From Dryomyza anilis (taxonomy: Eukaryota > Arthropoda > Insecta > Diptera > Dryomyzidae): a stretch of 64,000 nt of DNA. The stretch covers positions 4,219,852 to 4,283,851 of the forward strand of contig OX638136.1 in NCBI GenBank assembly GCA_951804985.1, written 5' to 3'. The position numbers were made by a program, and so were the translations under genes. Shown here piece by piece: positions 1 through 9,958 of this stretch (positions are counted from its first letter, which is position 1; every line of letters begins with the position of its first letter). The notes beneath the pieces are model-generated. The model was not told the DNA's origin. It saw only the letters and a program-made list of their open reading frames with translations, and did not search any database.

Positions 1-704
1 ATCTTCTACAACTATAATAAAGAATGCCTATTAACATACTTTTAAATTATAACATAAACCCAACTCGACGAAATCATCAAGAACATCAAACCATTCCAAG
101 AAACATTTATTCGGAACTCCGAAACTAAAACGTACCGTCAAATTGCTTAAGACGGACTACACCGTTTTCTTTCCATTAATACTTCAACACACAGGTACCG
201 ATTTTCTTCCGTTATAGCCTGAATGTTTGAAACATAAAATCTCATTTTGTGAAGCAGGTCTAAGAAAGAAGATGTTGCAAGACTGCCAACAAGACACCAA
301 CAGATAAGTTAAAAAAAATTTAAATGTGATTAATATTTTTTTTACTTGATTTTTTTCAGATTTACAAAGTGAAACGATATACAATGTAATGCGAAATCAA
401 GAATGCGGCTAATTGCAAACATGTTTTCAACACATCCTGCTGCAACGGATTTGTTCCACTGCTGTACTCAGGTTAGTAAATTAAGATATCAAAAACATTT
501 ATTTTGAATGTATATTTCCGACGCTCAAGGTCGTTGATACCGTGGTGGAATACTTCGATAACCTGAGCGAAGTACAATCGGACAAAGCTTCGGTGTCACT
601 TATCAGTCGTTACGATGATAAAATTGTGAAGTTACATTACACTGTGGAGGACATGGGTTTTGTAGGAAAACTAATGTCTGAATCGCTGGTAGGTATCACA
701 TTAA
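1..704. repeat. Direct segmental duplication, copy 1
   Basis: This segment matches 4011-4714 at near identity, with only scattered substitutions and length changes in T tracts. The left limit is not seen because the copy begins at or before the window edge. The shared sequence stops just after a 5' splice-donor-like site at 689, where copy 1 runs into the 155 bp tandem repeat and copy 2 continues into another exon-like stretch. Copy 2 therefore looks like the parent arrangement and copy 1 a truncated duplicate. This is read directly from the two sequences; the order of events is inference. Confidence 0.9.
360..688 (+). pseudogene. Exon-like fragments of an unrecognised gene, copy 1
   Basis: A polypyrimidine tract ending in CAG at 359 is followed by 112 bases and a GTTAGT donor at 472. 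A second open block runs 530-688 and ends at a GTAGGT donor at 689; it encodes a peptide containing VVEYFDNLSEVQSDKASVSL. The first block has no continuous frame, needing a one-base shift near 405. The second block is preceded by AAG rather than CAG. These defects mark it as a decayed gene piece. I do not recognise the family; a distant likeness to HEAT-repeat importins is only an impression. The same pieces recur at 4370-4698. Confidence 0.45.
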
Positions 705-1110
705 CTTATGTATTTTATTGCTAAATGCTTATTTGGTTTTTCTGTTGTAAAAAAAAAACATAAACCCAAAATATATTAAAATATAAATATACAAAAATAC
801 AAACAACTTGACTCCTTTTTCCCCATTCTCAATACCTAATACTTTAAATAATTACCTTTTAACTTACGTATTTTATTGTTAAATGTTTATTTGGTTTTTC
901 TTTTGTAAAAAAAATAAAATAAACCTAAAAAATATTAAAATAAAAAAATTCAAAAAAACTAGACGCCTTGTTTCATATTCTCAATACTTAATACTTTAAA
1001 TAATGACCTTTTAACTAACGTATTTTATTGTTAAATATTATTTGGCTTTTCTTTTGTAAAAAAATATAATAAACCAAAAAAATATTAAAATACAAAAAAA
1101 TTAGGCGACT
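703..1110. repeat. Tandem repeat, period about 152-158 bp, 2.6 units
   Basis: Units start at 703, 861 and 1013. Each begins with a sequence like AACTTACGTATTTTATTG, continues through a TTTGGTTTTTCTTTTGTAAA block and an A-rich part, and ends with TCAATACTTAATACTTTAAA. The third unit breaks off near 1108. A further unit, close to unit 2, lies at 63892-64000 next to a broken LINE. It has no coding capacity and could be a small satellite or the tail of an unidentified mobile element. Confidence 0.8.
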
Positions 1111-1282
1111 TGTGTATATAATATATTTATATGTATATATTTAAATTACTATACACTAAATATAATACATAGTACCTGTATTACTGAATTAAAAAAAATT
1201 TAGAAAATATAAATTTAAATATTAACTTTAATACTTACACATTAATTTAAAAAATATATTAAAAATGTTTTTGTTATTTGTA

Positions 1283-2146
1283 CACACAAAAAAATAATTG
1301 CTTGACGTGCAGTTGTTTCAACGAATATTCATTTGCATCTACCAAATTTAGTCAGTTTCAACTGAAATTCATTTGTGGTAAACAATAGTATGAAGCGTAA
1401 CCAACTATTAGTTGAAGCAACTGCAACATTGATTGGGCAAACAAACTTTTTATCCATTTTCAATTTTTTTGTACTATTGTCACGGCAACTAAATTAAATA
1501 TGAGACCTAACCAATATATAGTTGACTTAATAGATAGCTATATAACATTAAGTTGTAGCAACCAATATTTATTTGATTCAACTGTGAAATCAGTTGTCTT
1601 GCATAATAGCGATGCCAAAGCAGGACAACACCAGTCGCGCAAGCTTTACATTTTTCACTCGTTTTGTTTTGCGGACAGCGCGTGCCACGTCTTAGTCTTA
1701 AACAATATTTGGAATTGTTTTAAGGCGATTTCAGATTTTTTCACTATTTTTTTGTTTTGTGCTGCGGACACTAGAGACATACTATTCTACAGAGTACTTC
1801 CTATTGTGTTTCTATATGTTGTATTTATATATGCAGCCCTAGCGCTCCAACGTGTTGCAAACACGAAGTCAGCAGCACAACGAATCGTCGGCAATGTTCG
1901 ATCTCGGGAACGCTTTTGTGACGCTGACTTCGTGTTTGCAACACGTTGGAGCGCTAGGTAAAATGGCCGATTTCTTATAATTAAATTGGCTACCACAACT
2001 AAACAAATTGGTTGTGTCAATTGTACTCATTAGTTGTGTGAACTGATACGCGGTGTTGCAACAACTGAATCAGTCGAATGTTGACAGAACTAAATAAATC
2101 GGTTGGAAAAAAAAGACGGTTGCCCCAATTGATTCGTTCTTTGGGT
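1283..2146. mobile_element. Degenerate inverted-repeat element (MITE-like), unassigned
   Basis: The ends are loosely inverted: the left begins ACACACAAAAAAATAATTG and the reverse complement of the right begins ACACCCAAAGAACG. The interior is crowded with short GTTG...CAAC and CAACTGATT-type motifs in both directions, at about 1310-1600 and 1980-2130. The middle (about 1620-1970) is a different, less AT-rich segment that holds a strong palindrome. The two open frames across it are mirror readings of that palindrome and are not credible genes. The boundaries are approximate and the element assignment is inference. Confidence 0.35.
1838..1958. repeat. 36 bp perfect inverted repeat with 49 nt loop
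   Basis: Arm 1838-1873 is the exact reverse complement of arm 1923-1958. The arms begin CCTAGCGCTCCAACGTG and end in GCTAGG. Pairing continues imperfectly into the loop (CACAA with TTGTG). Perfect arms in otherwise degenerate surroundings suggest a recent palindromic insertion or a maintained hairpin. Confidence 0.85.
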
Positions 2147-2279
2147 GTATTTTATTTTTAATTATATTATATAAAAAATTGCTAATTTGTTCACTATATG
2201 TATGTAATGCATTTCTTATATTTTTAACAACTACACATTATTTTAACAATATAATATTTTATACGTAATATAAGATACA

Positions 2280-2281
<2 letters not shown>

Positions 2282-2312
<31 letters not shown>
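2282..2312. repeat. (TA)n microsatellite at a Tc1 insertion site
   Basis: A run of TA dinucleotides directly abuts the left end of the Tc1 element, and a shorter TA run continues at 3612-3629 on the other side. Tc1/mariner transposases insert at TA, so the element most likely landed inside one TA microsatellite and split it. Confidence 0.85.
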
Positions 2313-2315
<3 letters not shown>

Positions 2316-2692
2316 TGTCCGACAAAACTAAAGCACACACTTTTCCATTTCAGTATATAGTTGATTACATTTTTATAAATAAACTATTTTATATTTTTTT
2401 TTCTATAATTCAAGTATGCATATATACATATTATAATAATATGTTATCACATGTAATTTGTTAATGCATTTATATACATTTTCTTTGACATATGTAACGG
2501 TATGCCTAAATATGACGCGACAAAATAAAGCACATAACCTATATTGTGTTCAAATCGACTTGCTATAAATTACCAGCTGTTTATATTGCGAACGAAATTT
2601 ATTTTAATTTCGAATCATTGATTTGTATGTCAGTTATAAAAAAATAGATATCATTTTAATTTTCAAGTTTGTTAAAAGGCTCGATATAGGTA

Positions 2693-2833
2693 ATGGCTCG
2701 AAATAAATATTCAGTTCAATTTAGAGAAATGATAATAAGTGAATTTAATAATGGTGAAACTGTAACAGGTATTGCAAAAAAGTTTGAAATAAAGCACAGT
2801 GTGATTTCCCGAATTCGAGGGCCGATGGATTGA
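2693..2833 (+). pseudogene. Tc1 transposase N-terminal helix-turn-helix fragment
   Basis: A 46-codon reading starting MARNKYSVQFREMI matches the paired-like helix-turn-helix that Tc1 transposases use to bind their terminal repeats; the second helix includes GIAKKFEIKHSVISRI. It ends at a TGA at 2831, right where the sequence jumps to the catalytic domain in another frame. About half of the DNA-binding region and the start of the catalytic core are absent. Confidence 0.75.
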
Positions 2834-3420
2834 GGCTAGTACGGAGGCCAAAAGAGCAACGCTTAAATCCTCGTTATTTAAAGGGAACCGTGAAACACGG
2901 AGGTGGCAGCATAATGGTCTGGGGATGTTTTTCTGGTCAAGGAATCGGGCCAATTCATAGAATAACCAGCATAATGGATCGATTTATGTACAAAGATATT
3001 TTGCAGAATGTTATGTTGCCTCATGCGGAAGAGGAGATGTCATTCAGGTGGATCTATCAACACGATAAGGACCCGAAGCACACTACTAAATGTATTAAAG
3101 AGTGGTTTCTTGCTAATAAGATTGATATTCTGCAATGGCCGGCGCAATCCCCGGATCTCAATCCCATTGAAAATCTTTGGGAAATTGTAGATCGGAAAAT
3201 TGAGCGCGAAAACTGCAAAAATAAGGACTCACTTTTCGTTCAAGCAGAAATTGCATGGAGAAGCATTTCTAATGACGTTTGGAATAATTTAGTAGAATCT
3301 ATGCCACGTAGATGTGCTGCAATTATAAAAAACAATGGATATGCCACAAAATATTCGATAAATCTCAATTTTTCAATAAATGAATTCATAAGTGCTTTAG
3401 TTTTGTCGCCTAAGTTTTGA
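2821..3420 (+). pseudogene. Tc1 transposase catalytic-domain fragment (D34E)
   Basis: The reading opens at about the deletion junction and runs to TGA at 3418-3420. It shows the conserved VKHGGGSIMVWGCFSG, YQHDKDPKHT and QSPDLNPIENLWE blocks. The spacing from the Asp of QHD to the Glu of IEN is 34 residues, the Tc1 D34E signature. The first catalytic Asp, normally just upstream of the RRP motif, is lost in the internal deletion, so the product would be inactive. No ATG opens this frame at the right place. Confidence 0.9.
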
Positions 3421-3613
3421 TCATATCGTTACTTTTATATAAATAATATTGTTTAAAATTAGAAATAATGTTTAGTTCTTTTATATTTTATTAAAAGACT
3501 GTATAATCCTTGTATATAAATTAAAAATAACTGAATTTAATTGCTTTGTAATTTTTTATTGACCGAAATGCAAAGATCTTAAGTCACATGCTTTAGTTTT
3601 GTCCGACACTGTA

Positions 3614-4010
3614 TATATATATATATATTTGTTAAATAAATAAAATTTTATAAATTAATTTCAAAAAAAAAATGTTAATAATTTGAAAACTCGGTGCAGA
3701 AAATTAAACATATTATATTCATTTTAAAATTAAATAAAATTCTTTTTCGGTATTTTGCACTATCCAAAAGAACATGGGTTAAATTGGAATCGTTCTGATC
3801 TTGCTCTAAAAAAGAACATAGAAATATTTATTTTTATTTTTTTTAATGGCTTATTTCCATAGATTTGTCTATAATTTTAACTTTTTCATTAACAGAATAT
3901 TGTTATTTTTATCCTTTGGTTCAATTTTGGTCGATTGAATATATCGCTGAATGTATCTAACCGTAGAAAAAGGTAAACAAAATGGACGCAGAACAACTAT
4001 TTTTCATTCT
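3614..4010. other. AT-rich spacer
   Basis: About 400 bases between the Tc1 element and duplication copy 2. It contains poly-T and TA runs and no open frame or recognisable repeat. Confidence 0.7.
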
Positions 4011-4714
4011 AATCTTCTACAACTATAATAAACAATGCCTATTAACATACTTTTAGATTATAACATAAACCCAACTCGACGAAATCATCAAGAACATCAA
4101 ACCATTCCAAGAAACATTTATTCGGAACTCCGAAACTAAAACGTACCGTCAAATTGCTTAAGACGGACTACACCGTTTTCTTTCCATTAATACTTCAACA
4201 CACAGGTACCGATTTTCTTCCGTTATAGCCTGAATGTTTGAAACATAAAATCTCATTTTGTGAAGCAGGTCTAAGAAAGAAGATGTTGCAAGACTGCCAA
4301 CAAGACACCAACAGATAAGTTAAAAAAATTTAAATGTGATTTTTTTTTTTTTTACTTGATTTTTTTCAGATTTACAAAGTGAAACGATATACAATGTAAT
4401 GCGAAATCAAGAATGCGGCTAATTGCAAACATGTTTTCAACACATCCTGCTGCAACGGATTTGTTCCACTGCTGTACTCAGGTTAGTAAATTAAGATATC
4501 AAAAACATTTATTTTGAATGTATATTTCCGACGCTCAAGGTCGTTGATACCGTGGTGGAATACTTCGATAACCTGAGCGAAGTACAATCGGACAAAGCTT
4601 CGGTGTCACTTATCAGTCGTTACGATGATATAATTGTGAAGTTACATTACACTGTGGAGGACATGGGTTTTGTAGGAAAACTAATGTCTGAATCGCTGGT
4701 AGGTATCACATTAT
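4011..4714. repeat. Direct segmental duplication, copy 2
   Basis: This is the partner of 1-704, offset by 4010 bases. Differences from copy 1 include a longer T run near 4340 and an A to T change near 4630. Beyond 4714 the sequence proceeds to a plausible intron end (TTTCCACAG at 4745-4753), unlike copy 1, so this copy preserves more of the original locus. Confidence 0.9.
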
Positions 4715-4972
4715 CTAAATTTTATTATTACTTTTTAATCAACATTTCCACAGAAAATTCCGCATTTCGTCTAAGATCGACATGACAAAACTCGTTGAAT
4801 TCCGCGATTAAAAAACATTACGTTCCGATGCTGAAATATCTTATCTAAAACAGTTTGCGCACATATTGATATACCACATAGCCTGGTGGTACCCCACATC
4901 ATGAAGGATGCTTCGGCAATTTATCAACACGCACTTTAATTCTAAGAATGGAATCTTCAAGAACTTCTTATG
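4370..4972 (+). pseudogene. Exon-like fragments of an unrecognised gene, copy 2
   Basis: Three exon-like blocks are seen: 4370-4481 (CAG acceptor, GTTAGT donor), 4540-4698 (GTAGGT donor) and 4754-4972 (CAG acceptor at 4753, GTTAGT donor at 4973). The second reads VVEYFDNLSEVQSDKASVSL and onward. The third keeps long open stretches, for example EISYLKQFAHILIYH, but has an in-frame TAA and TGA. The regular splice sites support a former multi-exon host gene; the stops and frameshifts make it a pseudogene. Family not recognised. Confidence 0.45.
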
Positions 4973-5589
4973 GTTAGTTTCTCGATGTTTAGTGACGAAA
5001 TTTTATTCTTATCTACTGACTTGTTTGAATCATATAATTTAATAATAAAAATTTTAACCTAAAATGGCATACAAAAATAAAATGGATTTTTTAAAATTAT
5101 AAATAAAAAACACAGTAAGCTACATATCTTTTCCACTCAGTTTACAGCACGTTTATGGTTCGTTTTGATAATTTCAATCCCAGGAAATTTTATTTTCACT
5201 TTTACGATTAAAATGTAATATTTGAATTGACATTTTTTACACCATTGGATTTACTTCATTGTTGTGGATAAATCGAGCGTAAGGAAAAAGTACGCCATAT
5301 TCCTTTTTTTTATAGTATTGAAATGTCAAAATAAGCCCACAGTTTTCTTGCAAATGTCCAAGAACTCAGGACTCTAATCGTGTATAATGATAATCTCCCA
5401 ACGATATCGTTTAGACGATAGTCTTACTTAACTAAAAACGATAGCGTTTTATGACTATCGTTTCAACGACGATCGTTTTTAAGTTACGTGATCAGAGACC
5501 AGGATGTTTGATATCAGTCAAATGTAAATATCTCAATTTTCATTGCTGTTGTGGCAAACATTTCATAACTATCTGCATATACGTCATAT
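4973..5589. other. Spacer with a small palindromic cluster
   Basis: AT-rich sequence with no supported gene. At 5400-5480 a cluster of ACGATAGTC/GACTATCGT motifs forms short inverted repeats (5415-5423 pairs perfectly with 5453-5461), possibly a worn foldback element. The open frame that overlaps 5451-5762 is chance and runs into the LTR. Confidence 0.55.
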
Positions 5590-6092
5590 TGTTACGAAAA
5601 GAGGTAATTTGCTCCACTGTGCAAGCAATCAACAATAATAAAGAGACGGAAGATCATTCAGCGCACTATGCAATGTGCGAGAAAGAGATGGAAGATCAGC
5701 ACATTAAAACACATGAGGGCGAAGGAGATGCCAATATCATGCGTCATTCACGAAACGAGTAGAAGGTTCTTGAAACAAGTCGAAGCTTGTCGAAACGTGT
5801 CGAACTGATGCCTGCAGTATATAAGGCCGCAGTATATGAGGCACTGTACTTCAGTTGTGATTTAATAGTGAACTAGTGCATCTCGTGAGTGAACATTGTA
5901 AAGATAAATTGTAGTAATTCAGCAGTTGATATAAGTGATTATTCTTTAAGTTGTTATTTAAATTATTAAAGTTAATTAATACTAGTTGAAATAATACTAG
6001 TTAAAACCAAATATAAGTGCGTTTTTATTTTGTACACAATCCAGCGATACGAAGTCGTAGAACAGTTTTCCGTAGACTGAATTTTCGTAACA
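5590..6092 (+). repeat. 5' LTR of element 1
   Basis: 503 bp, starting TGTTACGAAAAGAGG and ending TTTTCGTAACA. It is 27 bp shorter than the 3' LTR. It lacks one copy of an approximately 54 bp tandem block (motif TTCAGCGCACTA.GCAATGTG) present twice in the 3' LTR, and has a small extra piece near 5790. The indels plus substitutions show this is not a fresh insertion. Confidence 0.95.
5818..5853 (+). promoter_or_regulatory. LTR core promoter: TATA box and initiator
   Basis: TATATAA at 5818-5824 is followed about 30 bases later by TCAGTTG (5851-5857), which fits the arthropod initiator. This spacing predicts element transcription starting near 5853. The 3' LTR has the same pair, with TATATAA at 11443-11449. 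Confidence 0.6.
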
Positions 6093-6093
6093 T

Positions 6094-6110
6094 TGGTGTC
6101 AGAAGTGGGA
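6094..6110 (+). other. Primer binding site of element 1
   Basis: TGGTGTCAGAAGTGGGA begins two bases after the 5' LTR. It is complementary to a tRNA 3' end of the form ...TCTGACACCA, as used by leucine-tRNA-primed elements. The tRNA identity is from general knowledge and not verified here. Confidence 0.8.
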
Positions 6111-6122
6111 TTGTGAAACAAA

Positions 6123-7538
6123 ATGGTTAAATTCGAACAACTTAAAGTCGACCAGCTAAAGAAGGAGCAGGCGATTCATAATCTTCCAACTGTAGGTACG
6201 AAAGTAGAGCTACAAAACCGTCTAATGGAAGAATTAGAGACCCAATGCATTGACCTCGCAGAGCACGAGTTTGAAGTGGAAGCTGCACAGCGTCATCGAA
6301 AAGGGTGGACACGGAGCAAAAAGTACAGTCCCAAAGTTTTTATATGAGCCAGTTGCTCGGAGCAATACAACAACAGCTTCAAGAAAATTCCAATCAACTT
6401 AAAACAGAACTTCTAGAAAATTCAACAGCTCCAAGAAAATTCGACCAGAATGGAACAGAAATTTCAAGAAAATTCCAGCAAAATGGAACAGAAACTTCAA
6501 GAAAATTCGAAACTGCAACTAGAAAGTTCTAATCAACTGCAAACTGAAATTAAGCAGCAGATGCAGGAGCATTCTAAGCAGCTTTTAGAATTTTCTAATA
6601 CACTCCATAGCAAAGTGACGGAGCTAGAAACGCATGTAAATGACATGGAAGTGAACATTGATGAAAAATTCAAAGATTAGGAAACGGTGTAGACAAAGAA
6701 ATCCAGGAAATAAAAAAAAGATTTGCACGTGTTGCAGATAAATGGACCTACACAGCATGTTTTTAGTGGAACGAGGCTAAAATCGCCGATTTACGATGGC
6801 ACCACAGCGTTCAACATTTTCAAGCTGCAATTTGAGACCACGGCTGCAAGTAATCGATGGAATAATGAGGACAGCGTAACCGCACTTATCGTGGCGCTTA
6901 AAGGAGGCGCAGCCGAAGTATTGCAGATTGTTCCAGAAAGTGATCGAAACAGTTATTTAGCGGTTATGGCTGCACTGCAGCGAAAATATGGCAGTGATCA
7001 CATGAAACAGATATACCGAATGGAGCTGAAGGGCAGAATGCAACGAAATGGCGAAACTTTGCAGGCGTATGCAGCGGACGTCGAGAGGCTTGCGCATTTG
7101 TCGTATGCAGATTCAACTAGTGATTTCATAGAAAAGTGTAAGATCGAAGCTTTTGTTGATGGCATACGCGATCAGGAGACAAAACGTGCAACAGTGATTG
7201 CGCCCAAGGTAACATTTACGGAAACGGTTACCATAGCTCTAACACAGGAGACAGCAAATGCGTTGTGCCGATCGGCTCCAAAGGCGCGTAGAATTGATGT
7301 GGAGAACTATGATTTATTTCAAGTAGTGTGCCAAGCAGTTAAAACCGAACACACATCAGCCAACAAAGATACGCAATTCAAAGGTAAATGTTACAACTGT
7401 GATACATATGGGCATATGGCACGTGACTGTCGTAAAAAACGCAAACGCTCAATAAATCAATCTGCAGATGAACCCAGGCATGAAGAAAGACAGGATCATA
7501 TCCAAAATAGCGTAAATTTTAATCAAGCTTTAAACTAA
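6123..7538 (+). pseudogene. gag: gag of LTR element 1 (SAP-like, coiled coil, zinc knuckle)
   Basis: Gag starts at ATG 6123, only 30 bases after the LTR. Residues about 5-40 (LKVDQLKKEQAIHNLPTVGT and onward) fit the SAP DNA-binding motif. A Gln/Asn/Glu-rich repeated coiled coil (QLQENSNQLKTELLENS) follows, split over three frames (6123-6347, 6305-6532, 6450-6680), so at least two frameshifts are present. The long frame 6723-7538 holds the capsid-like part and ends with a CX2CX4HX4C zinc knuckle (CYNCDTYGHMARDC) that would bind RNA. A basic tail KKRKRS follows. Confidence 0.85.
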
Positions 7539-7552
7539 AACGGGTCAGATCT

Positions 7553-8689
7553 GTGGAGCACGATCTGACTCCCATAACCGATTGCCCCAGAATCTCCATT
7601 TCACAAATTGCTCGAAAATCGAAAAGTTTAACTGTCAAGGGGCTAATTGATTGTGTAGCATATATGGTAACGTTGGATACAGGAGCTTCTCACTCAATTA
7701 TAAGAAGTAACCTTGTTAGGGACGTAGTAGAGCCGCTTATCGGAATAAGATTGCAAACAGCGACAGGTGAAGAGGCTCCAATCAGAGGAAAAATTACCAA
7801 GGAAATCTCTATTGGCACTACGACAGCTAAGAATGATTTTATAGTGGCGGAAATAGTAGACGAAATAATACTTGGCATGGACTTCATGATAAGAAACGGT
7901 TTCACACTAGATTTAACAAGAAAAATTTTGTGTTATGCCAACACGGAGATCCAACTAAACATTGATTGTGACCAGAGCCCGAAAATTAAAAAAGTTATTG
8001 CTCATAAAAATAGAAAAATACCACCTAATTCAGAAGCAATTGTTTGGGCGAAATTAAATGGAGATTGTGGGATAAGCAAGTTGTGGGTTATAGAAGCGAA
8101 TGATGAGCAAATGAGCAGAAGTAATATTGTTGTCGGAAGAACATTAGTAGAAGCGACAAACGACAAAGTTGTTCCAATAAGAGTTCTCAACATGGAAAAC
8201 TCGTCCAAATTAATTAAAAAGGGAACAGTGATTGGCCAGTGTCAAGAGGCATCAGCGATTATAAATTGTGAGTCAAATCTATCAAGGGACTACGGCACAT
8301 CGCAAATAAACAAACAATATACTCACAGGTTTATAAATGAGTGGACGAAGGATTTGGGTGGCAAAGAAAAGAGTCAAGTGCAACAGCTAATTGACAAATA
8401 TCGGTGTATATTTGCTGAAAAGGGCCAAAAGGATGGCAGAACTGCCATTGTAAAACATCGAATAGACACTGGTGATTCTAACCCAATTCGTCAAGCACCA
8501 AGAAGGGTACCACTTGCGAAAAGAGACGAAGTATCACATTTGGTTGAAGAAATGCACACAAATGGCGTGGTGGAACCATCTGTTAGTCCATGGAGTTCAC
8601 CAGTAGTATTGGTGAAAAAGAAAGACGGTAGCACTCGGTTCTGCGTTGATTACAGAAAACTTAATGATGTCACCAAGAAAGATAGTTAG
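7553..8689 (+). pseudogene. pol: pol of element 1: protease and RT N-terminus
   Basis: The aspartic protease active site is LDTGASHS, with the flap and ILGMDF motif following. The RT N-terminus shows [20 protein letters not shown] and [10 protein letters not shown]. The frame ends at TAG 8687-8689, exactly where the family normally has an aromatic residue before PLPRIDD. This is a simple nonsense mutation rather than a natural terminus, and the same frame continues in the next entry. Confidence 0.88.
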
Positions 8690-8692
8690 CCA

Positions 8693-9958
8693 TTGCCAAG
8701 AATCGATGACACATTGGATACACTATCTAATGCTAAGTGGTTTTCCACGTTGGACTTGCAAAGCGGTTACTGGCAAGTAGAAATCGATAAGAAAGATCGA
8801 GAGAAGACCGCATTCAATACTGGAGATGGACTATGGCAATTTTTGGTAATGCCGTTTGGACTATGCAGTGTCCCAGCAACATTCGAGCGGTTAATGGAGC
8901 ACGTATTAAAAGGTTTACACTGGAAAACATGCCTAGTATACCTTGATGCCATCATTGTTATGGGCAAGGATTTCAACGAACATCTAAGCAATCTAGAGGA
9001 AGTATTCCTTCGATTGAAAAATGCGGGTCTACAACTTAGCCCAAAGAAATGCTCACTTTTCAAGAAAGAAGTCAAGTATCTGGGCCATCGAGTTACCACG
9101 GAAGGAGTGCATACCGATGAAGATAAAATAGTTGCAGTGAAAGAGTGGCCCAGACCGCAAAATCTACATGACCTACGAAGTTTCTTGGGGCTATGTACAT
9201 ACTACAGACGATTTGTTCCAGGTTTTGCCAATGTTGCAAGCAGTCTTCATGAGTTGACAAGAAAGAACCGCTCATTTCAATGGGGCGATGATCAAGAAAG
9301 GGCATTTTTGAAATTAAAAAATCTACTGTGCTCGGCACCAATTCTTGCGTATCCAATTCCAGGTGAGAAATTTATACTTGATACGGATGCAAGTGGATAC
9401 GGAATAGGCGGAGTTCTCTCTCAAGTGATCAATGGGCAAGAAAAAGTGATCGCATACTCCAGTAAAACATTGTCCAAGCCCGAGCGAAATTACTGTGTCA
9501 CCAGGAGGGAGCTTCTTGCTGTAATTAAAAGTGTGAAAATTTTCCATAAGTATCCGTACGGACAACAGTTTCACTTGAGAACCGATCACGCAGCACTACG
9601 ATGGTTACTTCAGTTCAAAGATCCGGAAAGCCAAATTGCGCGTTGGATAGAACGATTACAGAGCTACGATTTCTCAATCGAACATCGTAAAGGAGGAAAT
9701 CATGGAAATGCAGATGCTTTGTCACGGCGTCCTTGTAAACTTGAATGCAGAAATTGTTCAAGAGCGGAAGGAAAAGAAAACATAATTGATATTCGTTTGC
9801 TAAATGTTTTGCCCGATGAAAAATGGACTCCGGAACAAATTCAAATTGATCAAATGAGTGATTCCGACCTCACAAAAATCATGATGTTCAAGGAACAGCA
9901 AAGAAAACCATCATGGGAAGATATAGCTGCCGACAGTGCTAAAACTAAAGCTTACTAG
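8693..9958 (+). pseudogene. pol: pol of element 1: RT core and RNase H
   Basis: It continues the frame after the 8687 stop. RT motifs WFSTLDLQSGYWQVEI and FLVMPFGLCSVPATF are followed by the active site, which reads YLDA instead of YLDD (about 8938-8949); loss of the second Asp should abolish polymerisation. RNase H shows LDTDASGYGIGGVLSQ, the ELLAVI Glu and RTDHAALRWL. The connection ends with ADALSRRPC. A second nonsense codon, TAG at 9956-9958, closes the frame. Confidence 0.9.

Larger units (their letters stand above)
2313..3611 (+). mobile_element. Tc1-type DNA transposon, internally deleted
   Basis: Terminal inverted repeats of 23 bp (2313-2335 and 3589-3611), starting CAGTGTCCGACAAAAC, are flanked by TA at 2311-2312 and 3612-3613. 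A second, internal pair of similar motifs lies at 2517-2533 and 3392-3409, giving the IR/DR arrangement known from some Tc1 families. The 1299 bp element encodes a broken transposase. The N-terminal and C-terminal coding pieces are in different frames, with the middle missing, so the copy cannot make its own transposase. The intact termini mean it could still be mobilised in trans. Confidence 0.93.

Noticed and set aside
1500..2020. Predicted proteins of 153 and 77 residues on opposite strands sharing ALQRVANTKSA
   Set aside because: The shared peptide comes from the 36 bp palindrome arms read from both sides.
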